Source of the DNA: Burhinus oedicnemus
Taxonomy: Eukaryota > Chordata > Aves > Charadriiformes > Burhinidae
Direction: 5' to 3'
NCBI GenBank assembly: GCA_008921705.1
Contig: VFFE01007084.1
Location: 433,684-497,683 of the forward strand
Length of the DNA: 64,000 bases
Position 1 is the stretch's first letter, and each line of letters opens with the position of its first letter. This document shows, in pieces, positions 12,448 to 25,024 of this stretch. Below the pieces are notes generated by a model. The model was not told the DNA's origin, did no database searches, and was given only the letters and a program-made list of their open reading frames with translations. The position numbers were made by a program, and so were the translations under genes.

Positions 12448-15400
12448 AAACTTTGCTGCCTATTCTTTGTGGTGTCCTGATTAGTGATAAGCATAGACTT
12501 AATGTGACCTACCAGCTTTGGCTAACTTGTGCCTTAAGTATCTTGTTTCCTGTACAGAGGGAATGCATTTGTCAACCTGCCCAGTTCTCTGTGAAAGCTG
12601 CTGTTGCTCCTGCTTCACCATGGGACCAATGCAAACCCCAGGGCCACCTCTGTACACTCTGAGCAAGTGGGGAATAGATAGCTAAGCTGGGACTGAAACT
12701 TGATCCTTTCACGTTGAAAAAAATTGATCTTTCAAACAGGACAAAACATGTGTGGAGCATGTATTATTCTCAAATATGTGTGTTACATATCCATGTACAT
12801 GTTTGGCTGTCAAAGCTTTTTCGGCAAGCATTGCGAAAGGACATTATTTAATTTTATTAAAAGATTGGCATGGACTATTTTTTTGTCCGTTTTAGGGTTT
12901 CTCTTAAGGGCCACCAGTTTTTGGCAATTCATTATCTTTTACTGAGAGACTGGAGACTTTGAAAAATGTTAGGGGATATCCATACTGAGTTGCTGTGACT
13001 TCTCATCATTTTAATTCTCAGTTTTTCACAAATCCAAAACCCAGGACCCAGCAAGAGCACATGTTTTCAGAACTATTTCCATGTTATGAATTCAGATGGC
13101 AAAACTCTCTAAATTGAAGTGTGCTTTTCTCAATTTAAAAATAAATTTTCAGGAGCACTCCATTTTCTGGAGACAAGAGAATGTTTACCTCTCAGTAGCA
13201 TTTTATCAAGTAAATAACCAGAGACTTCTTCCGTTTTCCTCACCCTCCCAGACTTAGATGCACTTGATTTTCATTATTCACACCATGCTACTTGCAAACC
13301 TGAGGACTAAGTAGAATTCTTTGTGTACTGCATCCAGACAGTTCTAAATGTGTGTTTTACCAGCCATTCAGTGCTTTCCCTGCTCTTTATAATTACTTCT
13401 GTTGCCTCCAAATCTCTCTACACAAAGCAAACAATGATTTTTTAAATCTATCTTCATGAACAGAGTATCTTGTGTTCATTTAATATTAAAATATCAATGA
13501 GGTTTGGTATATGCAGCAGAAGACGGAAGGACAAACACTAAAAAAGGAGCAAAAAATATGATAAACTGTTACTTAAGAGGAAAAATGTTCTTCATGGTTA
13601 TTTAAGTGTTGACACGATCTAGTGGCCACCTCTATCTGATTGGAATGAACTTTCACTGAAGAACACTATCTGGAAGATAAAAGCATCTCCAGGTGTCAGT
13701 GACAGAAGAAGTTTAAGATCATTCAGCTATCTCAAAATGAAAATGTATATTTTACACTATTTATGAATAGTGCTAAATCAGCTGTGCATTTATCACTTCT
13801 TCCATCAACACAGTATTTTTAGAAAGATGTTTAAATAGATTTCAGAAGCTAATCACAATCTATTTTTATTACTAAGCCCACAGATATTAAATTGTCAAGT
13901 GCACGTCTCCAGCTTAGCCTTTTTTTAGAAGACACAGTCATACAATTTATTACTTTTAAATAATTTTTATCAGTGGAAGAGCTAAATAGCAACAGCTCAT
14001 GTTGGAACAGCATTGAGAAACAATTTTTTCTTGGGTTTCAACTACCATCACTGGCTCCCACTATATGAAACTCTTTCCAATACTGAAGTTAGATTAACCA
14101 CTTTATTTTACAGTTCATATTGCTGTGCTTCAGTATCCAACTCTACTTTAATTGAAATATATAGATCCTCTTTGTAATCTCAGTCTGGAGTCTGTGAAAA
14201 CTTTATAATATGTTCCTCCAAAACAGTCAGGGTGGGTCTGGAGTTATCTATAACAAATGTAGTCCTCATAACTCAGTTATTCTAGTTAAAACAGCAGTCT
14301 TTCATCTGTTTCTCATTTTTTCTTGTATTTCCTTCTGTAAATTTTGTTTAACTGAATTCAAAGGTAACAGATCAACTGAAATAAATAAAATGCTTCCCTA
14401 GTTGTAATTGCATGGAAGTCTGATGATAGCATATTAATAATATTTCATTTTTCACTCAGAAAAGGATTAACCTCAGGTGTACATATATGGCCAAAATGCC
14501 TAAAACATGTGTTGTTACACTTGAGGCAATGCTGAGCACCAAATCACAACAGCTGAAATTTCTGATTTCACTTCAAAATTGTTTAAAAGACTCCTTTTCC
14601 TACTTCTTTCCAGTTTGAAATGGCTCTCTAAAAACTGTATTGAAAGTAAAAATCTTAGACATACATTTCAAGGAGGTGTACATGCTTTTTTTTACATTTA
14701 ATTTCAGCCTGCATTAAAAAGTTTAACATCACAATTATAACAACTGTTGGCTGTGTACTATTATATTCCCTTATGAAAAGACCAGTGGAAGTATTTAGTT
14801 ATCTTTCCTCAGAACTGGCACACACACTAAGATTACCAGAAAACAGTAATTTTGTTTAAGAAGTTAGCCAATATACTTTTTCAATTTGCGGGAAGAGCCT
14901 TATCTCTCTTTTGAGAGGCAGATCCCAGAAAAGGCATTAGTTCAATTATTCCGGATGGTTTTTAAACTAGACAGTAGTCTCCTAGCTTTATCTCTAGCTG
15001 TTATCTGCATCTGCATTTCCTACATTCAGACCTTGTGGAAGGGGTAAGTATATTGAGCCACAGGTTCACTGGATACTCTTGGGCAAGTGAAAATTTCTTC
15101 CTATTTCTTTATTTCAACAATAAGACCAACCTGAAGGTAAAAAATTTCTGCAGGAAGATTATTTGAAGCAAATATTCCACAAAACAGGTGCTCCCCAGTG
15201 AAAATGACAGTTTTTGAGCAAAACAAAGAATCTACTTTAACACAAGCTTCTTTACCATACTGCAACATAATATGACAATAAGGAAGCAACACAATATTTC
15301 TTGAAAGTCTCCCTGTGGATTAACAGTTTAATTTCAGGAAAGGATTTTGAAACATTGATGGGGAGCCCTTCTTTGCAGACCTGTCAGCAGCAGTGCCTAC

Positions 15401-16789
15401 AGAATACAGAAGTAGCAGGCTTCACACTGAAATGGGAATAATTCTGCTCAGCTTAAAAGAAGAGACAGCTCTCTTCCAACAGTTCTTATTTGGCAGATTT
15501 TGTAGGATGTTTGCTGCTAGAAAAGTAAAACTGTACACTTAAAAAATGATGGGATATCTGACGTAGATTGGATAGAAATTTAAATCTATGTTTAACAGTT
15601 TTTAGATGGTGTCGTTTCATATTTGTTTAAAGCAGTGAATCTAAATCTGCAAGATGCAGCAGCCAACAAATTCAGGGTATTATCTGTGGCTCACAGAATT
15701 GACTGTTTTATCTATGTCAACTCAGTAGTGGAAGAAGATTTTTTTGGTGCTGATAACCAGGTAGCTTCCAAGGCCAGAAGCAAGTGATGAGCAAGAACAA
15801 CCCCTGCAGTACCATTATGGAAACAAATGTGTAGTCATGGTATAAAAATAAAACCCTGTGATTTAGGGATTCAATTTATTTTTCATTAGTATCAATATAT
15901 AAGTACAGCTATTCTATTGGGCTGTACAGCTGCATACTGTCCTCTCTGTAGACGAAAACAGAGTGAGGTTATTGAATGAGAAAAAATCTTGTTTCTCTAG
16001 GTTTTATACTACAAATCATTGTCCAATCAAGTACTCCACTTATTTCTTCCCTACTTTTTCCTTTACTTGCTGCTCCTCCTATGAGGTACAAGCAATTCTC
16101 AGGGGTTCAGCTAGAGCAGGCGAACATGGTTTTCCCACGTAGCTTGCACAGAGATCAGCCTTGGGCATGTTGTAAATAAATAGTGAATAGATGATCTGAT
16201 ACTATAATAAACATTTTGATTAATGTGTCTTGTTTCCAGAGTGTCATTCATAAAGTTTCATGAGAATAAGAATTTCAATACATGGCAAAATGACAGAAAT
16301 GCTTCTTTAAAAAATGTTTTCAGTGGAGCTGTGGAATTTCACAGACTGAACTTCTAAAAATATCCATCAGATCTATCTAATACCGTCCCTACAATGCACA
16401 ACAAAATGAGTCAGCAAACACTATATTTTCTCCTCTTGAACCAAGTATAATAACCCAATTTGGTGGTATGTTGTAACAATCTCAAAAGCTGTGCCCCTTC
16501 CAATCTCCATTAGAAAAAATTAGTGTGCTGAGTACCGTACAGCAAAACACTTCTTAATTTGTTGTTCAGGGCTTAATACTTCATGAAAGGGAAGAATGAG
16601 TTCAGAAGATTTCTTGGGGAAGGAGGGGAGGGAGAGGGGGGCTAAATCAGACATGCCAGGGATTGCCACCTACAATCTTGAGTGATGACATACCGAAAGT
16701 AAGCAGTTTGAATCCCACAAAACTGTAAATGCTGTTCTCAACATTATTATTGTTTTCAAAATATTATGAGTCTTTTAAGTAAAAACCAA

Positions 16790-17280
16790 ATCAAACTAAC
16801 CAAACAGAAAGCAACCTCGTGACTCTTGCGTCTGCGCCAGAGACAGCCACATCAGGACAGATGAAAGGCCTCGTTCTTCCCTTATCGCGTGTCTGCAAGC
16901 GACCCCGAACAGACCTGTAAGGAAGGGTGTATGAGCTGACCAAGCCTCTAGCACTACTTTCCCAAAAAGTTCTTTGGACCTCCAGCCAATTGTGTCTTAG
17001 AAACTGTGGAGGTGATGGTGGCAGCATATGCTGGGTGAATTTAGCAGCTGGCTGAAGGCAGCAGGGGGGTTGGCCAAGGCAGGGCAGGTGGCCACACAGG
17101 GGAGTGGTGCTGCTAAGACTGTGCCATCCCAGGAGTTGCCTGAACAAAAACAACCGCAATGCGCTGAAGGCTCAACAGCACGTCAGATTTGTTGCTCACT
17201 CTTGGAATGTTTAACCTGTTTCAGTAAAAAGATGTGGACGGATAAAGTCAAAGAGCCAGGATTTTAATCCAGTTACAGTC
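16790..17280. other. Isolated GC-richer, CpG-containing block of unknown origin
   Basis: The block stands out from AT-rich surroundings, with several CpG sites around 16820-16910 (for example TTGCGTCTGCGCC and TATCGCGTG). It holds a 122-codon open frame on the minus strand (16791-17159) and a 79-codon frame on plus (17028-17267). Neither translation resembles a family I know, and overlapping frames on both strands suggest base composition rather than coding. It could be a regulatory element, a lncRNA exon or an old LTR fragment. Confidence 0.35.
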
Positions 17281-19299
17281 ACATGTCCTGTGCAGTCCTA
17301 AATAACCATTCATCTTGTGCTCTGTTGCCTGCAGGACAAAAGGTATTTTATACCCTGTGCAGTGTGCAGCCTTATGTTTCTACAGTGGTATTGTAGCTGA
17401 GCAGCTCTCAGACCAGCCAGCCACAGCAGCTGCCTTTAATATATCTTTCAGATTTAAAAGACTACTCAGAGGATGATGTTCTCATCCATACCACAAGTTA
17501 CACACATTCACTGAATGGTGTGAAACTGCACAGGGCTCTTATCTTCCTCCAAATGTAATACTGTAAACTGAATTAGAACAGTTTGCATCTGACGTATTTT
17601 TATGTACACTGATCTTCTGACCAGCATAACTCTGAAAAATATTAGATGTCTTAAGAAGAATACTGTAGTTACCTCCAGTAGATGCTCTTGGCAGAAGAGG
17701 CACAGAATATAAAATATTCAGAGGCTGCTATCTCAAATGACAAATTATGACCGTACTTTGCCCAGTAATGCATAAAAAAGTTCCCATTCTGTGTTCCTAT
17801 TGACTAGCACCATGTAGCTTGATAATTAGAAGTGTATCTTTCTTCTTACTCAGTACAGATAGAAATGAGCTCAATCTCCATGTTTGTTGTAAATCAAGGC
17901 ATAAACATTTTTCCATTTGCATTTGTTTTAGTGGAACACATTGGTTGTAAGCCCTGTCCTCAGGAGTGGATAATTTCTGAGATTATATTTATTTTTTACT
18001 GAATGGTTATAAAAGCTTTAAAAAACCTGTCTTGAAAATAAACAACAACAACCATATACATTAAATACTTTTCCCTTTTAACAATACATTAATTATTAAA
18101 GAACTCTGGAATTTCTATGGCAACAGCATACTTAATAAGATCACATTATTCCCAGTTGCATGTATTAAGATGGGTGACTGTTGCTGTCTCACACAATAAT
18201 CAGTAAGAACTGGTCCCCTAAGTCAGAATTTTGAGATAATTTCTGAGACAGACATTTCCTAGAAGAAAGTGGAACAAAGCACAAAACATATCTTCTAAAT
18301 CTTCTCTTTACTTTCTTCTGCTCTGAACACTAAGCACCCAGAAATTCAGATTTTATCCCTTTTATTGGATACTCCATTCCAACTGCTATTAGCACAGAGG
18401 TCTTGAAAGAATCACTACTCTGAAGACAGACATGAGACTTTTGAAGCCACTCCCTCTCTGTTGCAAAGAAAGTTTTATTCTAAAATGAACAATTTTAAAC
18501 TTTAGTAATAAAAGTATCATTAAGTAACTTGAGAGAGGAAGGATTGTAATACTTTTCAGAACAGTTGCTACAAAAAACATTTAGAAAGTAATAAAAAATC
18601 AGGGATCAGGAAGCAAGTTATCAGGAATTAAAATTAACTGTGCTCTTAATGTACATTCATTGATGAAACTGTCTTTTAAAATAAGTTTAGCAAGAAAGAT
18701 TAAAATATAGGCCCTTGGATTTCCATGAAACTCCTTCTCTGAGATATATATTTCTTTGATACTCTTATCACCTTTAAGTGAGGCAATATTGACAACTACA
18801 GCCACAAAATTCTGTACTGTTCTCAGTTTCCTGGCCTTTGGAATACTTGAGACTTGTTTATTAGAATAACCTCAGTAGATCAGACTTGTTTGACATGGTA
18901 TGACTGTCCCTTGGTGACACTTCATGCATCCCCGTCTTATCCCCTGTAACTACTGTTGAGCTCAAAGTAACATTTTTGTTTGTTCTGTCTTAGATAATGA
19001 AAAATAGGGAAAGAAAGGGAAAAAAAAACCCCTTAGGACAAAAATCTGTTACTCTGTCTCTGAATACATTGGAACAGGCTCAAATCACAAACCCTCTAAC
19101 ATCAAAATTCTTAAAAACGTTTAAGAAAGGGTAAAGTCATAAGGAAGGCATATTCATATTGAATCTTTTTGCTTGCAAGAAAACAAACCAAAAATACTTA
19201 CTCCACCCACACTGAGGAATCACAGAAACACTTCAGAAGTCTTTAAATAATAAAAGGGAGTGTCAAAATCATTACTTTAAAGCCACTCCTAAGAGTTTA

Positions 19300-19400
19300 T
19301 CCAAAGGATATCGAAGCAGATAAAAAGACCCACCCTTTCATTTGCTGCACCTAATCTGGACGATATAAATAGGCACAGGAAGTCAAATGTGCTCTCAGAG
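19300..19400 (+). promoter_or_regulatory. TATA-containing promoter-like stretch (weak)
   Basis: A perfect TATAAATA lies at 19364-19371. About 30-40 bases upstream are AGATAA and CCACCC motifs, a GATA plus KLF/Sp pairing. No coding exon follows: the first ATG downstream gives a frame of only 17 codons. The motif arrangement is seen directly; promoter function is only inferred, and such motifs occur by chance in AT-rich DNA. Confidence 0.2.
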
Positions 19401-19961
19401 ACACAAATCCAAGATTTCTGATTTCATCTGGATAGTCTGAGTGGCAATATCGTCCAGGCACCACTTTAAATGAGACTTCTGAGATTACAGTTTAAACCAC
19501 GGTGCCCGTTCAAAGAAAGGAGATACTACTAGTTTAAGACGCAGTATAAAACCCGTTAAGTCCTAGGAAGGAATGAGTTCACTGCTGTGATAAGAAAAGC
19601 CCACCACACGAAACCAGTTCTGTAAATAATGCGCAGAACTCCCAATAGAGAACAGAGAGAAATCAGTTCAAAGTCAAGTCACAAAAATATAAATTAATAT
19701 CACACCAAAATGGAAAGCATGGAAGAAAACTCTTCTTGGTATTGCTCAGAAATAACATGCCAAGCCCATCTTCACAAGGCATAGATACAAGATTCTTCAT
19801 TTTGCCCAAAATCAGACGTTGGGTTTAAAATCTGTCATCAGAATTACACAAGCATTAAAAAAAAAAAATAGACTAAGTTACAGAGTTAAGTGGAAGTAGT
19901 TCTTCTAATGAACTGGTAATTACTGTCTACTTAACTAAGCAGTTTTCTAGGCTAATCGCTG

Positions 19962-19986
19962 CCCCCCCCCCCCAAAAAAAAAAAAA
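19962..19986. repeat. Poly-C/poly-A homopolymer junction
   Basis: Twelve C are followed directly by thirteen A, then a further short A run. Such junctions are prone to polymerase slippage and assembly error, so the exact lengths are uncertain. Confidence 0.85.
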
Positions 19987-20033
19987 GTAAAAAAATCAGA
20001 CCTGTAGCACCAGTTACCAAAACATAACATAAC

Positions 20034-20049
20034 GTCACACACACACACA
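20034..20049. repeat. Short (CA)n microsatellite
   Basis: About seven CA dinucleotides, too short to be highly variable. Confidence 0.8.
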
Positions 20050-20279
20050 AAACTAGGGTATTCTTTAAGTCCCTTGCTAGTTTATAGTAAATTATTATTT
20101 ATGGTGATTATAGTTCCATGATAAAATATGGCTAAAAAATTTCACTCATTTTTATCTTAAATAATGAACTACTACAGTTGTTCCTTTGCCCTTTAAAGTG
20201 AGGAGGAAGGAAGGAGTCTATCTTCCTGAAGCAGCTGAAATAGAAATTACTTCTTTTCTTTACAATTAATATTGTTTAT

Positions 20280-20720
20280 CTCAGAAAGTTTCCAGTTTTG
20301 CCTTGTCCCAGCCTGCCACATCAGCGTGTTTCATTCAATTGCCAGCTGTGTTCTCAGTGCTGGAAAGAAATAGGTTCACATGAATATGGAGCCAGTCCAA
20401 AGTCCTGACTAGATAATGCTCCTAATTAGCCATTCCCAGGGGGCCGATGTGCGAAGAGGCACCAGTTTAACACTGTTAAAATGATTTCCGAAGAGTTCCC
20501 AGCATCTTTACCAAAGGAATCAATCAAAAATGGCTTCAGAAGAAAATGTAATTGCTTTCAAGGATTAAAATTTTAATCAGGAGTATTCAATTAGCAGTTA
20601 ATGTTGAGATCCACAGTTTAGATTTTTATGCAAATGTACCATTCTTATAGTCAGTCTTGAAGATAAAGGCGGTTCACAGCAAATGCAGTTCTGTCTCTCA
20701 GCTCATCAAGTCAGTGATAA
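20280..20720. promoter_or_regulatory. Candidate enhancer-like cluster of transcription-factor motifs
   Basis: Several sequence-specific motifs cluster here: a CAGCTG E-box (20343-20348), TAATTA homeodomain cores (20423-20428 and around 20588-20594), a perfect 16-bp palindrome GATTAAAATTTTAATC (20563-20578) holding two opposed TAATC bicoid/OTX-type half sites, and a perfect ATGCAAAT POU octamer (20628-20635). No open frame of note runs through it. Enhancer function is inferred; cross-species conservation would decide it. Confidence 0.3.
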
Positions 20721-23542
20721 TTTACTTTGAAGAATATTTTACATTTGCTACATTTGGAAGTGTGGAAATCAGTTCACTTTTGCCCCTTCTGCTGTAATTA
20801 ATCTTTGCATTAGTTATGTGAGGCAGCTCATAGCATTTTCCTTCATGTGCATCTGGTGGTTTCAAAGAGATCTGACCAACACAAGAGAAATAATACATAC
20901 TAACTGTGTGGCCAGAAGTGGGATTTACAAGAGCTGGTTCACAGTCATTTCTTTAAGAGAAATAGTTCTGGAAAGGAAGATCCAGAACTAAAAACTGCAC
21001 CGTTGCTAAGAATCAGATCATAAGAACTACTGATAAAGAAGTTAGAACCCCCTTTTTAAACACTTCCTCTAAAACACTATGTGTTCTGAGACCAGGGGTC
21101 AGTATAACTTGCACATAAGTGGATGCAGAGATATTCTATTGGTTATTCCAGAACTATGTCATTTTACTTGATTAAAATCCAGCTTTAGTTCTATGAAATA
21201 GAATTCTGAATTCATGATTAGAGATAAATTTCATTATCACATATTTTTAAAAATTAGAAAATATTACATTTACATTTGCTTGCTTGGGATTTGACAATAT
21301 ATCAAAAATCTGTTAATTAAAAGCTCCCCATAGGGCATAGAAATGTATGAGACTATTTCCTAACTTCCATAAAGCTCTTTGATTTTCTGATATATATCAT
21401 ACAATATGCTATTTTATCCTTGTGGTGTAGTCAGTACACATCAGAAAATAAGAGAAATAGTTAAATAATTTAATTTCTTCTCAAAAACTGCAGGCAGTGA
21501 CTGTTATAAATGGCACAATATATTCTTACATAGAATCTAAGACAAATAGATTTTTTCAGAGGCCTGAACAAGTGAGAAGGATTCCGTTTTAATTGAAAAG
21601 CTTTAGATCAGATCCTTCGTAGCTGTCCAAATTATATTTGTGCTATTTAATGTTCCCATTTTTATTTGGAAATCTGACAAGAATATATGACCGAAGGAAT
21701 CAGTGTATACAAGTTAGCTTAAGCTGATTTTTTTCTGCTGAGAATTTGACCTTACAAATCTCATTGTCTATGAGGCTGTAACATATGAATTTGCTCCTCT
21801 AGAATCAAAATGTTACAAACAAGCAAACGAGACATTTCCGTAACCATTACTGGAATCAAATCTCTAATTAAATATACATCAAAAAGTTTATAGAGTGATC
21901 GGCATTTTGATCACTGCCTTTTTGCTTAGGAGGTAAGTGCTTATAAGCACTGAGTAAGGCTGATCAGGCATAAGGCTGATCTGCTCCTGGATTACTTTTG
22001 CTTTATGTAAATCAGATCTGATACAACAATAGTCAAGGCTTGTCATTGTTTTAGCTTTCTTTTTTTTTTTCCCCCTCAGTGTGGACTGTTGATGACATTA
22101 CTAACAACATATTTTTATATCACTATTTTGGAAAGGCAAAGTCATTAATCTCTCCTCTGATTTCTTAATTAAGGATTCCATGAAGGTCACATGAATGTAT
22201 ATCAATGCACATGTACCATTGAACACACGATCTGATTCTTCAACATTAGAAGCTGAACAGAAATATTACTTCATCTGATTTTCATACTACTTTTGAGATA
22301 GACAATTACTGATTCAGCTCTGTAGTATGTTGACAGCACAAAATTGAGGGAGAACACAGGTTATGGTGGTCTCAGTGCATACAAGAGAAAAAATACACTG
22401 AGATTTGAAAAAGGAACATTTTATCTAATTTTTAGGATCCATGTCTTAACTTTTACTAGATTATTAAATAGTCTCTAAAGTGAAATGTGGCTTCTAAAGT
22501 CATTTAAAATACATATGAACAAAACCCATAAGACACTGCTCTGGAGGAAATATTCTTTGCCCCAGTATAGCCATATACCTTTTTACGACAATTGATTTCC
22601 CTAAGACCGATGTTTGAAAAATAGCAGGAAAAACTATATGACCTCCAGTCCTGCTGAAGCCATGAAGACATTTTGAGAAACAATTACAAGAATCAAGGAA
22701 CACATTAAACTTTGCAACCTGTGCAAAAATTATTTTGACTCTATAGCATTAAAGTACAAAATGACCTTTGCTTAATGGTAACAAGTAACTCGGTAAGAAA
22801 TTACAATATGTCTTATACTTAATATGTATATGCATATATACGTATATAGTATACATAGATGCATATACCCTATATGAATAATTACATATGCTGTATTGTA
22901 ACAAGAAAAAATGAATTTACATTCTGCTATCAAATTTTTCTTCCTGTGGAATCATTATTTTGTTTTGTAATTCAATAATATTGAAATATAGACAATTGTA
23001 TGTTTCAGATGCTGTTTTATTGAACGTGTGCAATAAAATTGTATATTCAAAGTCAGGAGTAATGTATTTGAATTCTAACTGACAGTTCATTAAACAATTA
23101 AAGTATAATGCCCCTATTCTTGCTTTGTAGATTGTTTTTAGGAAAAAAAAAATGTCTCTTTTACATTTCCTCTTAGAAGTATCAGTCATTTATAATCTCT
23201 GTACAAGGCAGCACTGGCCCACATCTTCTGCTTAATGGAAGATAAATTTTACACTAAGGAACATTCTACTGTTCGTTCTTATTTTCTCCTCTATACCAAA
23301 GAGTGAAACAGGGAAAGTAAAATCCAAAACCACGTGAGAATTAGGACTAACAGGGGAACTAAGGTTCAAAATCTGTAATAAATATGTCCTAGAGCAGTGT
23401 ATGAGTCACTTATTGAAGGTGAGCTATAGTAACACGTGTCGCAGAGACAGGTTGAACCACAGTAGTAGCATTGCTACATCACCTGAAGCTCTCTCATCAT
23501 AATACAACCACCAGAATAAAGAAGATGGTCTTCACTGCAGAT
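20721..23542. other. AT-rich unique sequence, no gene recognised
   Basis: Only short chance frames are present. A TATA/CATA alternating tract is listed separately. The sequence just before 23543 does not look like CR1, so the CR1 truncation point lies there. Confidence 0.55.
22815..22880. repeat. Alternating TA/CATA-rich tract
   Basis: A run of TATA, CATA and GTATA steps (TATGCATATATACGTATATAG-like) with many short self-complementary words. It is degenerate microsatellite sequence able to form cruciforms. Confidence 0.75.
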
Positions 23543-24055
23543 TGCTGGTGGAGAGCTGGCTGAACATGAGCCAGCAGTGTGCCCAGGCAGCCAAGAAGGC
23601 CAACAGCATCTTGGCCTGTATTAAGTATACTGTGGCCAGCAGGAGGAGGGAAGTGATGGTGCCCCCATACTCAGCACTGGTGAAGCTGCAGCTTGAGTAC
23701 TGTGTTCGGTTTTGGGCACCACAGTCTAGGAGGGACCTTGAGGTGCTGGAGCGTGTCCAGAGAAGGGCAATAAAGCTGGTGAGGGGTCTGGAGAACATGT
23801 CTTAAGAGGAGTGGCTGAAGGAATTGGGATTGTTTAGTCTGGAGAAGAGAAGGTGGAGGGGAGACCTTCTTGCTCTCTACAACTACCTGAAAGGAGGTTG
23901 TAGTGAGATGGGAGCTGGTTTCTTCTTCCAAGTAACTAGTGATAGGACAAGAGGAAATGCGTTCAAGTTGCTCCAGGGGAGGTTTAGGCTGGACGTTAGG
24001 AAAAAATTTTTCACTGAAAGAGTTATCAAACATTGGAACAGGCTGCCCAGGGAGG
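23543..24055 (+). pseudogene. CR1 ORF2 C-terminal remnant (copy B)
   Basis: The frame reads ORF2 C-terminal sequence, including [20 protein letters not shown] and the WNRLPREV box before the LTR break. One in-frame TAA interrupts it at 23803-23805, where the family normally has a tyrosine codon. The frame continues unchanged after it, so this copy has few indels and was fairly intact before the LTR inserted. After the LTR, the last codons and a TAG stop near 24919 follow. Confidence 0.9.
24051..24055. repeat. Target-site duplication, left copy (GGAGG)
   Basis: GGAGG immediately precedes the TG that starts the LTR and is repeated after its terminal CA at 24851-24855. Removing the LTR and one copy restores an uninterrupted CR1 sequence at this point. 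Confidence 0.93.
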
Positions 24056-24850
24056 TGTCGCGTTAAAAGGAATGCAGTTTCAATATTTGTCTGTCAGAGT
24101 CCCAGGACTTTCACTGATCCGTCTATCAGAGTCCCCACAAAGGACTTGCACTGAGTCAGATTCACAAAAATCGAAATTAGTTATTTTATTGAGAGCGACA
24201 GAACAGATTCAAGATTGCCGTTGATAAATTCACTGACTACAATAGCGCTATTAATTAAGGTTAATATTGCTAGCAAAACCAATGATAATAATATAACAAC
24301 CCGGGGGTAACATTCACCAGAGGGTGAAAGGCGCAGCGCTTACCCAGAAGGCGTCCCTGGCTGGGGTGGAGGAAGAGAACGCAGCCCGTCAGCTGGTCCG
24401 TCAGGTATTGAGGTTCTTCTCTCCCAATTTAACAGTCATTTTCTCCGTCTTTTTATCCCCAAAATTACAAGGTTTCCCTCCCCTAGGTGACGTATAGTAT
24501 GATTTGGGTGGAGAGACGAGTGCTATAGTCATATATGTTTAGCATGATCTCGATAATCTTCATTAGCATATGCAGGGGTGTCAACTTTGATATGCATTTC
24601 ACAGGTAATGAGGCAGAGGTCAGTCATTGGGCACATTAGCCTTCCAAGAAACAAAGAACTACACAAGTTCCTGTTATCTTGTCTTCACTGACAAAAGCAG
24701 GGCTGTCCTGCCTCCGCAGGGCCCCCTCCTTATCTGCATCCCGTGCTGGCCAGGCGAGTCTCCACTCCCTTGGCTTGCACAAGAGATAGCAAGGCCAGTT
24801 TTAATTGTTCTTTGAGCACAGAGACTTTACCTCATTATCCAAATTCCACA
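24056..24850 (-). mobile_element. Solo LTR of an endogenous retrovirus, inserted in CR1 copy B
   Basis: A 795-bp segment begins TGTCGCG and ends TTCCACA, with canonical TG/CA ends and a perfect 5-bp target duplication. It has LTR architecture on the minus strand: a GGGGATAAAAAG TATA-type box at 24451-24460, then AATAAA at 24185-24190, then about 130 bases to the 3' end. There is no internal coding sequence, so it is a solo LTR left after LTR-LTR recombination. A 5-bp duplication is typical of class III (ERVL-like) elements, whereas 4 bp is usual for class I and 6 bp for class II. The family name is not assigned. Confidence 0.92.
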
Positions 24851-24855
24851 GGAGG
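24851..24855. repeat. Target-site duplication, right copy (GGAGG)
   Basis: Partner of 24051-24055. The CR1 sequence resumes with TGGTCGAGTCACC directly after it. Confidence 0.93.
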
Positions 24856-25024
24856 TGGTCGAGTCACCATCCCTAAATGTGTTTAAAAGTTGCGTAGATG
24901 TGTTGCTTAGAGACATGGTTTAGTGGCAGACCTAGTAGAGCAGGGTCAATGGTTGGACTGGATGATCTTAAAGGTCCTTTCCAACCTAAACAATTCTATG
25001 ATGCTATATGTTTATGATCTATCA

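Larger units (their letters stand above)
9618..16789. other. AT-rich unique sequence, no gene recognised
   Basis: Only short chance frames are present. Two A/G-rich tracts are listed separately. A small perfect hairpin, TGGAGAT and ATCTCCA around a 4-base loop, lies at 10521-10538. No RNA gene or mobile element was recognised. Confidence 0.55.
17281..20279. other. AT-rich unique sequence, no gene recognised
   Basis: No exon or mobile element is recognised. It contains a promoter-like TATA stretch near 19300-19400, a poly-C/poly-A junction and a short CA run, all listed separately. Confidence 0.5.
23543..25005 (+). mobile_element. CR1 LINE 3' fragment (copy B), split by an LTR
   Basis: Both halves belong to one CR1. 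The 5' part (23543-24055) encodes the C-terminal region of ORF2. The 3' part (24851-25005) resumes exactly where it stopped and ends with a GGTTGGACTGGATGATCTTA-type 3' UTR and an eroded ATTCTATG tail. The 795-bp interruption is a solo LTR. The CR1 is strongly 5'-truncated and lacks the catalytic RT motifs. Nesting shows the CR1 arrived before the LTR. Confidence 0.95.

Noticed and set aside
12220..12480. 86-codon frame with poly-lysine
   Set aside because: It is driven by the A-rich tract at 12395-12447; no conserved or domain-like part.
16690..16730. TTTGAATCCC considered as a tRNA B-box
   Set aside because: It departs from the GGTTCGANTCC core, and no A-box or cloverleaf arms could be built around it.
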